A stretch of 45,705 nucleotides of DNA, taken from positions 422,137 through 467,841 of the forward strand of contig MNCI01026259.1 in assembly GCA_015680685.1 (NCBI GenBank). Reading direction: 5' to 3'. Shown piece by piece: positions 12,190 through 24,100 of this stretch (position 1 is its first letter; every line of letters starts with the position of its first letter). Origin of the DNA: Gnetum montanum. Its lineage: Eukaryota; Streptophyta; Gnetopsida; Gnetales; Gnetaceae. The notes under the pieces are model-generated. The model was not told where the DNA came from. It saw only the letters and a list, made by a program, of their open reading frames with translations, and ran no database searches. The position numbers and the translations under genes are program-made.

Positions 12190-12455
12190 GAAGAAGATGT
12201 CTTGACTAAGACTTAGGATTGACAATAGATGTCTAGAAATCAGAAGAGACATCTTGCAATTTAGACTAATGTCTTAGGAAGGACATCTCCCCTAGTCAGG
12301 AGAAATTTTGTACAAGATATCTTCCCTTGTAAATAAGAAGTCTTAAGTAACATGTCTTACTTATGCAAAAGATATCTTGGCCCTTGGAGGAGATGTCTTA
12401 AAAAAATAGAAGATGTCTTTCCCAAGAGCTAGATTTTTATAAGAGACATCTTGGA
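12190..12455. repeat. Cluster of AGATGTCTT / AAGACATCT motifs
   Basis: About eleven copies or near-copies of AGATGTCTT, its complement AAGACATCT or the palindromic form AGATATCT occur within about 260 bp, in both orientations. They have different neighbours and no fixed period. Such short-motif clusters occur in LTR promoter (U3) regions as binding sites, but no LTR ends were found here, so this use is a guess. Confidence 0.45.
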
Positions 12456-12878
12456 AATATTAGAGATGACTCATACAGCTAGAGAAACTTCTTAAAACAC
12501 CCATCCAAAATAAATAAATAACTAAAACATGATTGAAAAGGATGAAAATAGCTAAGGAGAAGACAAGAAGACTTTGGAAACATTTTAAGAGCTTCAAGTT
12601 GAGTTGAGGGAAGGTTTCTAGGTTTCTTGTCTTCTGGTTTATCATAAATAATTTTTTATTGACCAATTACTAATGATGATAAGTAGGAGAGAGAGCTCTT
12701 AAGAGTGGAGATCTTAGTAAGAGAGAGTGAATGAGCACATTAGGTAAGTGCAATTGATACTTTTTGCTCCAAAATTAACTTGTGGTGGATTGGTGTGTGT
12801 GCTCTATTCTCTTGTGTCTTGCTTATGAGTCAAGATCATAGTTCCAAATGGTGGGAGAGATTCTCTATTCTTGCTTAT

Positions 12879-13908
12879 GATACTACAAAGCCAAGAATTT
12901 TACCTATTTTGATACTAAAGACACACTTCTTGGGATTAAGCTTAAGCTCATATTTGAGGCATCATTTCAACACAAGACCAAGGTCATGCACATGGTCACT
13001 AGCCATTTTGAACTTAATGGTTATATCGTCCATGTAGTCATTAAGAAACCCTATCATATAATCACTAAAGATATACATCATTTCTCATTGATAAGTCATG
13101 CCTGTGTTCTTTAGATTGAAAGGCATCATGGTGTAATAAAAGATTTCTCAAAGGATCATGAAGGTTGTACAAAGTTGATGCTCTGGGTTAATCCTAACTT
13201 GGTTGTATCCTGAGAACCCATCCATGAAGGATAATAAGCCCTATCCAACCATAGTATTGATAAGTTGGTTAATACTAGGCAACAAAAAATCATCTTTGAT
13301 GATTTCCTTATTCAGATCTTCGAAATAAATATAGATACATATACTCTCATTTTTCTTAGGAACTACCACTATGTTGGAAACCCATTTTGCATAATCAATA
13401 GCTCGAATGAAAATATCTTGAGATAGTTTTTTGATTTCATATGAACTGCCAAGGATAAATTTGGCCTAATCTTATAAATGTTTTGCTTAATAGGTTTGAT
13501 AGTAGGATTGAGTATGATGGTATGTTGCACTAAGCATGGGTCAAGACCTAGGATATCTTCATATGACTAGGCAAAGGCCTTAATGTTGTATTGGAGAACC
13601 TTGGTGATGTCTTGAGCCTATTGAGGTTCTAGTGAGAAACTTAGTTTCAATGTTTTCTCCTCACCATTATGTGTCATGATAGGAACCTCAACTAAAGAGT
13701 CTTCAGTAATGTTGCAAGCCTAAAGGTCAAGGGTTTTAACTAGATTTTCTAGCCACTCAAGAACTTTCTCTATCAAGGATATGTGGTCAATGAGACTCTT
13801 AGGCTCAATATCTAAGTAATTAAGGTCAACGAATCATTCAACATCATAATGAGGTATACTTAGGCTCAAGGGTAAACTAATTTACCTCTAGGTGTCCACA
13901 CTCCAATC
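12879..13908 (-). pseudogene. pol: Element B pol, N-terminal part to the RT active site (truncated)
   Basis: Read from 13908 down the minus strand, it has the same N-terminal linker as A and C and then the RT. The region around 13020-13035 encodes N-D-Y-M-D-D, a YMDD version of the YVDD motif, followed by the K-L-N-P-K-K-C pattern near 12915. It breaks off near 12879, so most of the RNase H and all of the integrase are missing. The boundary at 13908 follows the same acceptor-like sequence as in A (TTATGGTTGATATGCAA). Several stops are present. Confidence 0.7.
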
Positions 13909-14643
13909 TTGCATATCAACCATAAGCACATTAAGAGGTATCTATGTAATAAAATGAGCAAATAGGTCCAAAATAATGTAAAATTCTCTAGCAATCATAC
14001 ATGGATAAGGTGAAACATTTTTCATTAATGGTCAAACAAGGTTCAAACTAGGCCAAAAAATATTATAAGAGGTAGGTCAAAACAAATGAGGTATAACAAA
14101 GGCTAAATAGTGTCAAATGAAGGTTAAATGATGGCTGAATGAGATCAACTAAAGGTCAAATGATGATCAAACCTCATATACTAAAGTCAAGCAAGGTCAA
14201 CACATGGTCAATAGGGATCATAAAAGGAGAGGTGAGGTAGGTAAGATGCACTAAAGGTCAAAAATCATAAAATGAGGCCAAGTAAATACCAAATGATAGT
14301 CAAATGAGTCCAAATGATGGTCTAACAAGGCCAAATGAGGATCTAATGATGGTCAAGTACTATCAAATGATGTTGAACAGGGTTAAAACATGATCAGCAA
14401 GGACCATAAAAGAAAAGACAAATTAGATAAGGTAAACCAAAGGCCAACCATTATGAAAAAAAGATAAATGATATCCAAATGATGTTTTGAAGGGTCAAGC
14501 AAGGTCACAGTAATGTCCAATGATGTTAATTGATGTCAAACCAAGTTCACTATGGTCAAAAGATGTCAAATGATAGAAACATTTGACAGAATAAGGCGAA
14601 ATGATTCTAAAATGACCAAAAAGAAGCCAAATTCCATCAAATG
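13909..14643 (-). repeat. Element B spacer: irregular repeats of AAATGATGGTCAA-type words
   Basis: The plus strand carries dozens of variants of words like AAATGATGGTCAAA and CAAGGTCAAA with irregular spacing of about 12-40 bp. The element's sense strand is therefore pyrimidine-rich just upstream of the pol acceptor site. The same vocabulary is found at the same place in A, C and D. There is no coding potential. Confidence 0.55.
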
Positions 14644-14648
14644 ATAGG
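14644..14648. other. Target-site duplication, 5' copy (ATAGG)
   Basis: ATAGG directly precedes the TG of the 5' LTR. ACAGG directly follows the CA of the 3' LTR at 35121-35125. The single difference is a C/T transition, in line with the decay seen throughout. Confidence 0.6.
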
Positions 14649-16073
14649 TGAAACACCACCAAGAGAATACATGTTGCAACCTTTTTGACCTTGCAACCTT
14701 TAGCCCTATACTTAAGGCAGGATTTTCATTGTAAAATGTGAGGTTTGTAGTCCATGAGTTGCAATATCACATATCATAACTTTTTGTGGCTGAAAAATGC
14801 CTCATAAGTTGTTGTAGCCTCACTTCCCAAGTGGAAAAAGTCACATCATGTCTATATTTTGGCTTGGGAAGGCTGAAAATGCCTTGCAAACTACCAAATT
14901 TGGCATTTTTGATGGATTTTTATGTGGGTATAACCTCAACTACAATAGAACCACCTACCCCTAGCATGGGTGGTGTTGCATTTTCATTTTTCTAGCAAAA
15001 AATAGTGTAGTTTCCACAAAACCTAGCATGGATGTCTCAAGGCTAGCATTGTAGTTGTGAGAATTTCCATTTTTCATGAAGTTAATGTTGGAGTGGATGG
15101 GGATTTCGTTCTTTAAACAATCCTAGAATTGTCCCATCAATTCCAATGTAGACCATAAAATTCTAGCATTACTACCACAAGGCTAGCATGGATAGGTGAA
15201 GTCTAGCATAGTTACACAAGTCTGTTTACTATTTATAATAACCATAATGGTTTTGGTGCCTTGTGGGTATCAAAAATGGAAACTAAACTAGAGATGAAGG
15301 CTTGCTACACTTGCAAATGATTCCAATTTTTCAGTAATCATGGTAGAAAGTTTTAGCCAAATATTAGTAGCCATGTAACCTATAAAAGAAAATTTCAAAC
15401 ATCTAGAATAGGTTCTTTGGTTCTTCCACTTCTAAATTCTAGCATTTCTTGGAGATTTTGCAATTCTTGAGTGCTAGAACCTTTGGTCATTTCAAACACT
15501 TATGACTATTGAGGATTGTGTGAAGCTTTTGGAGTAATGCCCAACTACCTACGAAAAAATGACTCTCATTGTGGTACCCCCTATGCAATAAAATCCATTC
15601 ACACATTTTACCCTCCCTATTACCAATTTTGTAGATCTAGGTAGAAACACATCAAGCAATTTTAGTTTTGGAAGTTAGGGAGCACCTAGACCGTGAAGCT
15701 TACTATAGTGTGCAAACTACTAGCCTCAATAGGATTTGAAATCCTTTAAATAAAATCCCCTTGTGCACTTAGGCATCACTTTTACACATCTTTGAACTCT
15801 TTATTTTCAATATTTTTATTGTAATAAACTTTGTAGTTCATTTGTTGCACAAGTCATTAGAGTTTTATTAGGTGCATTTAGTTTTACACCAAATCTACAT
15901 TATTTTTATCATTTGTTACCCCTATTTATACTATTCAAGTCCCTAGGTGATCAACAAGATCACCTAGGGTGCCTTGGATCCTCTCTCTTAGAGGCTCTTG
16001 GGATCCAAGGTTAAAAACTATTCAACACCTAGGATTTTCTATTTTCCAATGATCAGATTTTTTAGGTGTAATA
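14649..16073 (+). repeat. 5' LTR of element C
   Basis: It begins TGAAACACCACC and follows the 3' LTR (33666-35120) along its whole length. It ends GGTGTAATA where the 3' copy ends GGTGCAACA, so the expected CA end appears changed by C-to-T. A TATA box lies at 15381-15388 and an AATAAA at 15823-15828, consistent with U3-R-U5 order. It contains no gene; the short ORF at 14786-14995 is chance. Confidence 0.85.
15381..15388 (+). promoter_or_regulatory. TATA box of the 5' LTR
   Basis: TATAAAAG is kept at the same LTR position in both copies (34393-34400 in the 3' LTR) although the LTRs have diverged. It lies about half-way along the LTR, as expected for a U3 promoter driving the genomic RNA. Confidence 0.55.
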
Positions 16074-16080
16074 GTTTTTT

Positions 16081-16095
16081 TGATGCTAGAAGGAG
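16081..16095 (+). other. Decayed primer-binding site
   Basis: A few bases after the 5' LTR comes TGATGCTA, then GAAGGAG. Many plant Ty3/gypsy elements have TGGCGCC-type sites here. TGATGCTA differs from TGGCGCCG only by C-to-T and G-to-A changes, so a deaminated tRNA primer site is plausible. This is inference from a short match. Confidence 0.35.
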
Positions 16096-17027
16096 TGCCT
16101 TCACCCAAAATTTTTCATCCTATCCCATTTTTCCATTTCATAAATGTTTTACTATGCAAAGATAAAAATCTTGAATTTACATCAAACTCTTTTAAAAATT
16201 GTTAACAATTTTCTATAAAAAGAAACCAATGCTACCATCCATTTCCTGACCACCAAAACCCAGCCTTGTGGTTGGAAGTGGTTTGGGTATTTCTAAAATT
16301 TTCACAGCAATTGCAATACCTTTTAAGGCTACCATGGTTATTATTAGAACCTCCATTTTTATGTTTGAAAGGCCAATTTTGCTCCACCATAATCACCTAA
16401 ACCCCCCTGCTATGAAATTTTCTAGTAAAGCTAACATTGGTACTTTTCAAAACATGAACATAGCCTATGGGAAAAAAAAATCTTATATTCACTTTTTCAA
16501 AGACAAATATCATCTTACCTAAGAGGAGAAACCCCAATGCAATGCAAGTGGGTAAGACAATAGTTAAAACCTTACCCCCTTCCATTGTAGCCCCTACTAC
16601 TGTTGGCTTTAGTAGTACAGTTGCATTTGTAATTTACAACATTTTTCAGCCATACCCCTCTTACATGTTGGACAATTCCACTTGTTGGAATTTGTATTTA
16701 ACTAATTAATTATAAAATTTGTTGAATGAAATAGACCAAGTCTTTTAGCTAGTCAACTATCTTGCCCCTTAACTAATATGACATCTAATCAAGTTGTTAT
16801 AAGGGTGTAGGATCTGAAAGATGCCACTATAGCTAAGCATAGGTAATCACTCAGGCTAAGGGAGTAAAGCCTAAATTTTTTCATCATAAATGACAATAAC
16901 TATAACTTCATTTGTGTCAAAATCCAAGTCAGCCTCCTCATTTCATGAATGGATGCTGAGGCTAAATGCAAATATGAGCTAATTCACCAAAATGAGGAGT
17001 ACATACCCCCTGCCCCNAAATAATTAA
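16096..17027 (+). other. Leader region of element C before gag
   Basis: The leader lies between the primer site and the likely gag start. Several short frames at 16268-16709 overlap in different phases and none shows a recognisable domain. One undetermined base (N) stands at 17016. Confidence 0.4.
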
Positions 17028-19115
17028 GATGGATGAGTATAGTAAGAATCTCAATTCAAAAAGACAACATGAGGAGCATGATGAGTTTGAGGCTGAGTTT
17101 GAACTTAACAACTTTATAGGAAGCCTCTTCCAACAATCAGATCCCCAAACCATTGCATCTACTTCGGCCTCTCTTATTTCTTTTGTCAAGAAGGTGCCTC
17201 AACCTTAATCTCCTATGTACCCTATCACATTTTGTGTCCCAAAAAAAATTCCCTTTTCTCCTCCATACTTTTTACCACACAACCTTGGTATATACAACCA
17301 TCACTAGTGGTCATAACAACCACTTATCCATTTTCTATGATAGCAAGCCCCTTGGAATTCCAAGTGACACAAGGATCACACACACCATTTGTTCCCTTTG
17401 TGTCCTAAATACTAGTGCAAACCTCATTCTCACTATTTAGTCTACCTATAACCATGATGATCTAGCCTCTCCCTTCTATGCAATAGTCAATTATGAGGTG
17501 ATAGGTCTCTCAACTCATGCCACAAATATTTGTATAGATACCATAACCAATGAAAATGCCTCTAGGCTTAGATTAGGCCTTCTAGATGATCTAGGACCTT
17601 ATGGAAGAATTATGAAACCTTAAAGCTTCAAAAAGTTAAATAGTAAAGATTATGAACTTCTATCAAGATGATCCTATTCATTCTACTATCCCATAAATAA
17701 CTCTTCCCCTAGGCATTCCCCTTACTCAATTTACTAAGTATACTGGTGAAGATGATCCCAACACTCATCTTATCACCTTCCATTCTGAATGTTTGTTATT
17801 GCAAGCTTGGTCAAATACAATAATGCACATCTTCCCTATGTCCCTTATTGGGAAAAGCTTGGACTAGTGTATCATGTGTCACTGAGAGGATCCATATCTT
17901 TGCTTGAAGACTTAATATTAGAGTTTGTTAACCATTTAAAATATATTTTGAAATCCAACACAACTCTTAACCAACTAATGAAGGTCAAGTATGAATTTCT
18001 TGAACTTGTACACAAGTTCATATAATTATGGAATGCTATTCTGAATGAGATTTCTAAACCCATAGCTAAAACCCACCTTCTCTTTATATTCAAGGGGGTA
18101 GTTAATGACTTTATAAAGTCTAAGCTCTACTACCTAGATCCACGATCACTTAGCCAAGTTTTTTCACAAATAAAGAATGTAGAGGATTCCACTAAGACTA
18201 ATCATGACCCTATCTACGTGAAATATAAGAAGAAACACACTCGAAAGGATAAAGAGAAGGGAAGGAAAAATAAGGTAGCTATGGCCACTATGGTCAAAGA
18301 GACTAAAATTAAGCAAGGGCCTAAACCTAAACAATCCAAGGCCCCTACCAATAAAAATCAACCATCAATTTCTAGGGCCTTTACATCAAGCAACATGAGG
18401 CTAAATTCTAAAAGGAAAGATAATTCAAAGTATACTAGGCTGCTGCTAAAATCATTTGAATGATCAATTGTTAAAGAGAAAAATAATCCAATATAAATAA
18501 ATGATTAAGAATGCTTATAAGAGGCATGATAGAATATGTGAAATAGCAAGGAATTTAGCTCTTTTAGTACCTACATACTTCAAGCTTGACCATTTTTGTC
18601 GCTATCATCAACTACTGGGTCATGATACTGATTTTTGCTTTAGCCTCAAGGATGACCTACAAAAGATGGTAGACAATAGAGAGTTGGTCCTTGATGTCTC
18701 TTATCTAGATAGACTATAGAACCAATCAATGTAGGTCTATAATGATCCATTGAATGCTAACAGAAGTCTATATACCATAGCAACATTCAATGTGAGCAAC
18801 AATCTAAGACTTGCATTGGAGCCATTCATGATTCAAGTACCTCCTCGTAATGATAGGGGTCCTTCAACTTCATCTAGTTCAAGGTCCCCTTTTGTTGTAA
18901 GGGTACCATTGCTGATGCCACCCAATAATCCTTTCATGATTAGGGTGCCCCCTTTCACTACAACCAAACTAATGATAAAAATGGAACAATGTCCTCCTGT
19001 GGTGGCTAACACCATGACTTCTTCACAACACAAAAATAAGAAATCACCTAGTAAACAACATCAGAAGTCAATGCCAAAGCCAAAAATCAATGATAAGAAG
19101 CATGTCAAGGCATGA
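17028..19115 (+). pseudogene. gag: Element C gag (frameshifted, with stops)
   Basis: Gag forms the particle that packages element RNA. A likely start is the ATG at 17028, followed by an acidic N-terminus. The capsid-like core is clear: K-Y-T-G-E-D-D-P-N-T-H-L near 17735 and I-F-P-M-S-L-I-G-K near 17835, as in plant gypsy gag. A frame change near 17870 leads into a segment with S-I-S-L-L-E-D (17890) and on to a K/R-rich tail (18220-18300). A zinc-knuckle-like C-R-Y-H-Q-L-L-G-H-D-T-D-F-C lies at about 18597-18640. A P/S/T-rich linker (18750-19115) leads to the protease. Another frame change falls near 17270-17300. Many stops make it non-functional. Confidence 0.7.
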
Positions 19116-19382
19116 AAGAAGGTGGGCCTACTAAAGCCCATGCTTATTTCATCCATTCCCATGAGTTCTAACACTCAAGCCATTTCAACAAGTCAAACAT
19201 AGGAGGACTTCAAGCCACAAGGGAAAGGAAAAGAGGTTAAGGCACATGAAGTTCACATCTTAGGATTCATGGAGGAAGTTAAATCCAATAAGAATGAAAA
19301 ATTAATGACTAACAATAAGAACTTCCTCAATGCAATGGAATAGTTCAAATAGTCACTAAAACAAAAGAACACTTCCCTTAGT

Positions 19383-20150
19383 TTGTATGACCTAGTAATG
19401 ACTTCTACTACACACCATAAAGCACTAGTGAAAATGTTTATTTTTATTCCTATTAGTAAGAACAACCCCACTACTGAAGAGTCCATTCACCCAGTAATGA
19501 TACGATCTTCACTAAAGGAAGAAACAAAGTCAATGATATTGGTGTTTCAAGACACCAAGATCAAGACCAAACCCCAAAATGGAGAGACAACCAAGGCCCC
19601 TCTTTTCATAATGGTAAGAGTGGGACAATACAAGCTACATAGGATGCACATGGATGATGAGATAACCACCAACATAATATCCCATAGCATTGTTAAATGT
19701 TTGGGCCTAATGGAACACATGCAATATAACTCAACTTCTATCCTTAAATCCTTTAATGGATCTCACGTAGCCATAAAAGGTTCCATTTATTTGCACTTTG
19801 TGCTAGGTTAATAATTCATCATAATAGCCAATTTCTTGATGGTGGAAGAGACACCAAGATTTAACCTCATCTTGAGAAGGCCTTTTCTAGCTTAGTTGTG
19901 AGTTAGTTTCTCATCCATCCACCAAGAAAAGTTACCTGCCTTATGAAGTAGGTGAAATAATTATCCATAATGATAGTGTGGTTCCCTTGGTAGTCAACAA
20001 CGTTTACATAAAATAAGGATCTAAAGTGGAGTTTCAGGAAGAAACTCCTACTATTAATCATGAAGTCAAGAAGCTCGATAGGGTAGAAAGGGCCAAAAGG
20101 AGCATGGATGCACCATGGGAAGAGCTTCCCTTCAACATGCTACATCATTC
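19383..20150 (+). pseudogene. Element C protease region (decayed)
   Basis: This would be the retroviral-type aspartic protease that cleaves Gag-Pol. 19610-19811 reads V-R-V-G-Q-Y-K-L-H-R-M then M-D-D-E-I-T-T-N-I, where the family usually has a D-G/D-D-G-S-type active site. Next come C-L-G-L and F-N-G-S-H-V-A-I-K-G. Near 19845 there is R-F-N-L-I-L-R-R-P-F-L, matching the usual I-L-G-R-P-W-L motif, and then S-I-H-Q. One catalytic aspartate is visible but the glycine after it is lost. Stops follow, and recognisable coding fades near 20150. Confidence 0.6.
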
Positions 20151-21105
20151 CTAATGTTTCAAAGATTAGGAAACACTTGCATGATTGACATTTTTCTCCT
20201 ATTCACTTTCCCTGTTCCCATAACCATGTAGCCTTCTTTTTCTTTCCACTTTTATTAGCCTAGTTTAAACATTATTTACATATACTACCTTTTGTTACCT
20301 TTTTTTACCTTATTTTAACTTTACTTTGCACATAGCCTAGTGTTTATTCTTTTTTATTATTTACCTTTCTACACCTTGTCTATCTTAAAACATAAAACAT
20401 AAAAAATATCATAAAAACTTTAAAACCTAGAAAATTCATAAAAAATTTTAAACACAAAACTTATAAAATTTTTCTTTTGAAAATGGATGGCCCACCATGG
20501 CCTAAGACTAGCAAAATTCATGGCCTAAAACTAACAAAACATTGTGGTCCTCCATGGCCTAAAACTGGCAAAACACATGGCCCATCATAACATGAAACTG
20601 ACAAAAAACCATGATCCACCTTGGTCTCAAACTAGCAAAACTCATGGCCCACCATGACCTAAAACTGGTAACACTTTTTATAACCTATTATAACTAGTTG
20701 CAACCTAGTTCATATCCTATTTACCTAGCAAATTCACATATTACTTTACCAAATTATTACATTATAACTGCATGATTTAACCAACGTAGCCTTATAACAC
20801 AAATGAAATGTAAAACATATAAGATGCATAAAACTAATAATATTAAAACCTATAAATGATATTTATGTTTAACATCAATAAAAACATTTTTGATGCATAT
20901 CCATGGTCACACTAGTGTGAAAAAAGTTTAAACAACACATGAAATAAATATAAGTACTACAACCATAGCTACACTATGTAGTAATATAAAAAAAAGATAA
21001 AAACAAGTATACTATCTATCAACAATCAATGGCTAACACTAGCCACAATAGCCAACATCATAAAAAATGAATATAAATAACCAAATACATAATTAATGGA
21101 TGATG
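20151..21105. other. Spacer between protease and antisense gene, with short tandem repeats
   Basis: 20200-20470 is AT-rich. 20480-20680 has about four copies of a unit of roughly 55-60 bp built from TGGCCCACCATGGCCT and AAAACTGGCAAAAC-like pieces. Related pieces (GGCCTAAAACTAG, GGCCCACTAAGGCC) occur in the spacers of A, B and D. 20690-21105 is AT-rich without visible features up to the 3' end of the antisense gene. Confidence 0.5.
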
Positions 21106-24100
21106 CTAATGTGCAATAGGAGGAGGAGGAGGAGCATCTCTAATATCATCACCACTGGAGCCACCATTGTTGCCCTCGACCTATGCTACAATAACATAAG
21201 TTTAATCAATAATCAATATAATATGAAATAAAATTAAACTATAAATAAAATATACTAAAATAAAATAAAACAATAAAACCTAGAAGGGCTTGGGTGCAAC
21301 ATCCTCTATGGGGAAGCTTCAAAGACCAACCTCTAGAAGATGGATGATTTGGTCCTCAGTCATGTGGGCCCAATCCACCTCCCCAAGATTAACACCTATT
21401 ATGATATTACTCTCATTAATATCAGTCCATGTGGATGGATCTTGCAAATATGTAATAGTATTCATCTTTCCAGAAGTAGTAGAGACCTAAGGAGATGGGT
21501 AATTAGCCACCATCAAAGAGCTTTCAAATAGTTTGAAAACACTCTCTACTTGAATCCCCTTCATGAATAGCTCTAATTTGCACTATTCAATGGACTCCTC
21601 CTACAACCACATAAGATAAAATTTACATTCCACCTTTTACTTCTTCTTGTGGTCTTTTTATGCTTAACATCACTCAAGGACCCAAGCATAATAATCTCTC
21701 CACTCCTTGGCCTTGTGAGCCAATAATTCCATTTGTAGTTTCTGCTCTGCAACCTCCTTGGGAAGAGCAACCTTGCCATGGATGGTATTCTAATACCATG
21801 CACATATCATCTTGTTGGTTCATAAGGAGTCACTGTTAGCCACTTGGGCTACCAAAAACCCCTTACGATTCTAGAGATCTTTAATTACCTCAACCTATCT
21901 CTTAGTCTCTCTTTCCAATGCCACAACTCGTTCCCATAGGAACTCATTGGAACATTGGCACTCCCATGATGTTTTAGTGCATGAAAGTGCACATCTAGTG
22001 GCACTTTCATACAACTTCCATGGAACATTCTCCACATGAGATGGTATGCTAAACAATGCATCACTCTCCATGGCATGGTTGGAACCCCATCCAACATTGG
22101 CCATTGCAAGTAATATAACAACAAAACATTCATATAAATAATAATAAACAATAAGAATAACCAAAAACATCTAGATCACTAATACTACATAACCATAAGA
22201 CCTATTTGAAGTAATGAAAATGTATAAACAATTAGAACTATTAAGGGCAAAATAAACTAAGGTTCTTACCAACATTGAGATCAATTTGTTGCAATCAATT
22301 GATCATGTCTTTGGCTACCCACATATCAACTTCATTTTATCAGGAACCTCTACCCATGGTTTCATGTTGAATGTAGAGGTTAAGGCACTTGGCTAAGGTT
22401 CAAGAGTTGCAACATACATAACTATAGCTTATATAGTTAAGACCAAGCTTTGATCATGAAGATATAAAATGAAACACATAAGAAAAAAATTCATAAATAC
22501 CTAGGGTGTCATTAGAAATGATAACAAGGGGTTCAGCTAGCTATGAACTATCAAATAGAGCATCGAGGTCATTCAATGAAACATTAAATAACCCCTCATC
22601 CTCATGTTATTATAGAAACTCCTTCTCTATGGGCTTTTACTCCACCTCTACTACTACTACTTGGACCACCAGTTCTTGTTGTTTACCTACAAGAATAATG
22701 AAGACAAAATGTAGAACCACTTAGCTTATTTTACCAAAGAACATGACAACAACATAGCCATATCCCATGTAATGCAAAAACAAAATAACTTAAATAAAAA
22801 TATAATAAAATAAATTGAATGTACCTACCATCACATGTTGCACTTTCCCAAGTTTAATAACAAGCCTCCTCTTCATAGGTTGCTCAATGTCTAGTGTTGT
22901 TTCTTTGATAATGGTCATTTTAAACTTCACTCTAGTTGATCTATCAGCTTCAATGTGCAACTCCTTAGCCTTTTAAACATTGATGAAGGCAACTTGAGGT
23001 CTAATCCCCATGTTGTTAGGGGAAGCATAACACACATCACTAAAATGCTTAGTGATAAAGGACAATGACTTCCCAACATCCTCTAGTGGATCTTGAGCCT
23101 ACATGGTGGAATAAATAAGTTTCACCCAAGGCTTAGAAAGTAGGAATGGGTCTTGATGCATCTATTGCCCATCCTTCTGCACCACTAGGAACTCTATGAA
23201 CTTCCTTAGATATGTCACAAAAAATGAAAAATTAATATGCCATATTGTAGTAAGGTCTTTTTGAAGTTTCAAAATCTCCCCTTATATCCTAGAGACTGAG
23301 TGAGTAGCCCAGTTGAATTGAGCACCCTCTGTGAGAACCTTTTTTATGGTCCATCCCTGTTTGATGTCAATGACCTTCTTATATGACAAAAAATTTAGGA
23401 ATGCCTAGGAACAAAATGGTGGAGAGGCCTCCTTAACCTTTGCATCTTGGAACTAGTCTAGGAATAATCTAGAATGGCCACAACATGCGTTTAGCCATTC
23501 TTCCACCTCCTCTCAATGGCCTTCATGCTTCGCTAGTTTGGTAGCAACTATCATGTCCTCATGAGGGACATCAAAGAGGTCATAGAAGGTAGATTCATCA
23601 GTGGCTAAGGTGACAAGCATATCATGAACTTGGATGAAAACTTTCTAAACTTCTTTGTTAAAGTAGTCAATGATATTCATCATCTTAGGAATAGGGGTGA
23701 TTAGGCGAAGAGCCATAAAAAGATTAGGAAGACACACATTGATGATGTTTTCTTGAATTTTTCTTGATGCTTGGTTGACCAACCAATGGTATGCTGAATC
23801 CACCTCATTGAACTTGAGGATAAGTGTCTTCTCAACATGTCCTAAAGTGACCAAAGTAATGGTGGAGGAAGAGGTAGCCCCTACAACACAACAAAAACAA
23901 CTCGTTAGCCTTAGCAGAAGCATATCATGTAGAAAAAAATATTAAAAAAAAAAATTATAACCATACCAATACATCCATCTAAAAAATTAGAGCCTAAAAA
24001 ATTCAACAAATATATAATAATAAAACGTTGACATAAAGAAGAGAAGGAAATACTTACTTCACTTACTTGATGAAGGTAGTGTGGGAACCCCAAGAGATAC

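Larger units (their letters stand above)
9900..12878. other. AT-rich unassigned region between elements A and B
   Basis: This region matches none of the four Tat-like elements in the window. 9900-11400 is AT-rich with many T runs and no usable frame. 11501-12170 may be degraded coding sequence (separate entry). 12190-12455 holds a cluster of AGATGTCTT-type motifs. 12470-12878 is featureless apart from short GAGAGA tracts near 12690 and 12720. It could be the remains of another LTR element, but I found no terminal repeats. Confidence 0.4.
12879..14648 (-). mobile_element. Element B, first part (Tat-like, minus strand), split by element C
   Basis: Similarity to the pol of element A begins near 12879 (within the RT, just after the YVDD region) and continues upstream through the pol start (13908) and the purine-word spacer to 14648. 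There the 5' LTR of element C interrupts it. The spacer resumes at 35121 in the same orientation. B is an older truncated host element. Confidence 0.75.

Noticed and set aside
17016-17016. Single N as a sign of an assembly gap
   Set aside because: One ambiguous base in otherwise continuous leader sequence; no change in context on the two sides.
18833-19033. Minus-strand ORF over the gag linker
   Set aside because: It is the complement of a P/S/T-rich plus-strand frame that continues from gag; a shadow.
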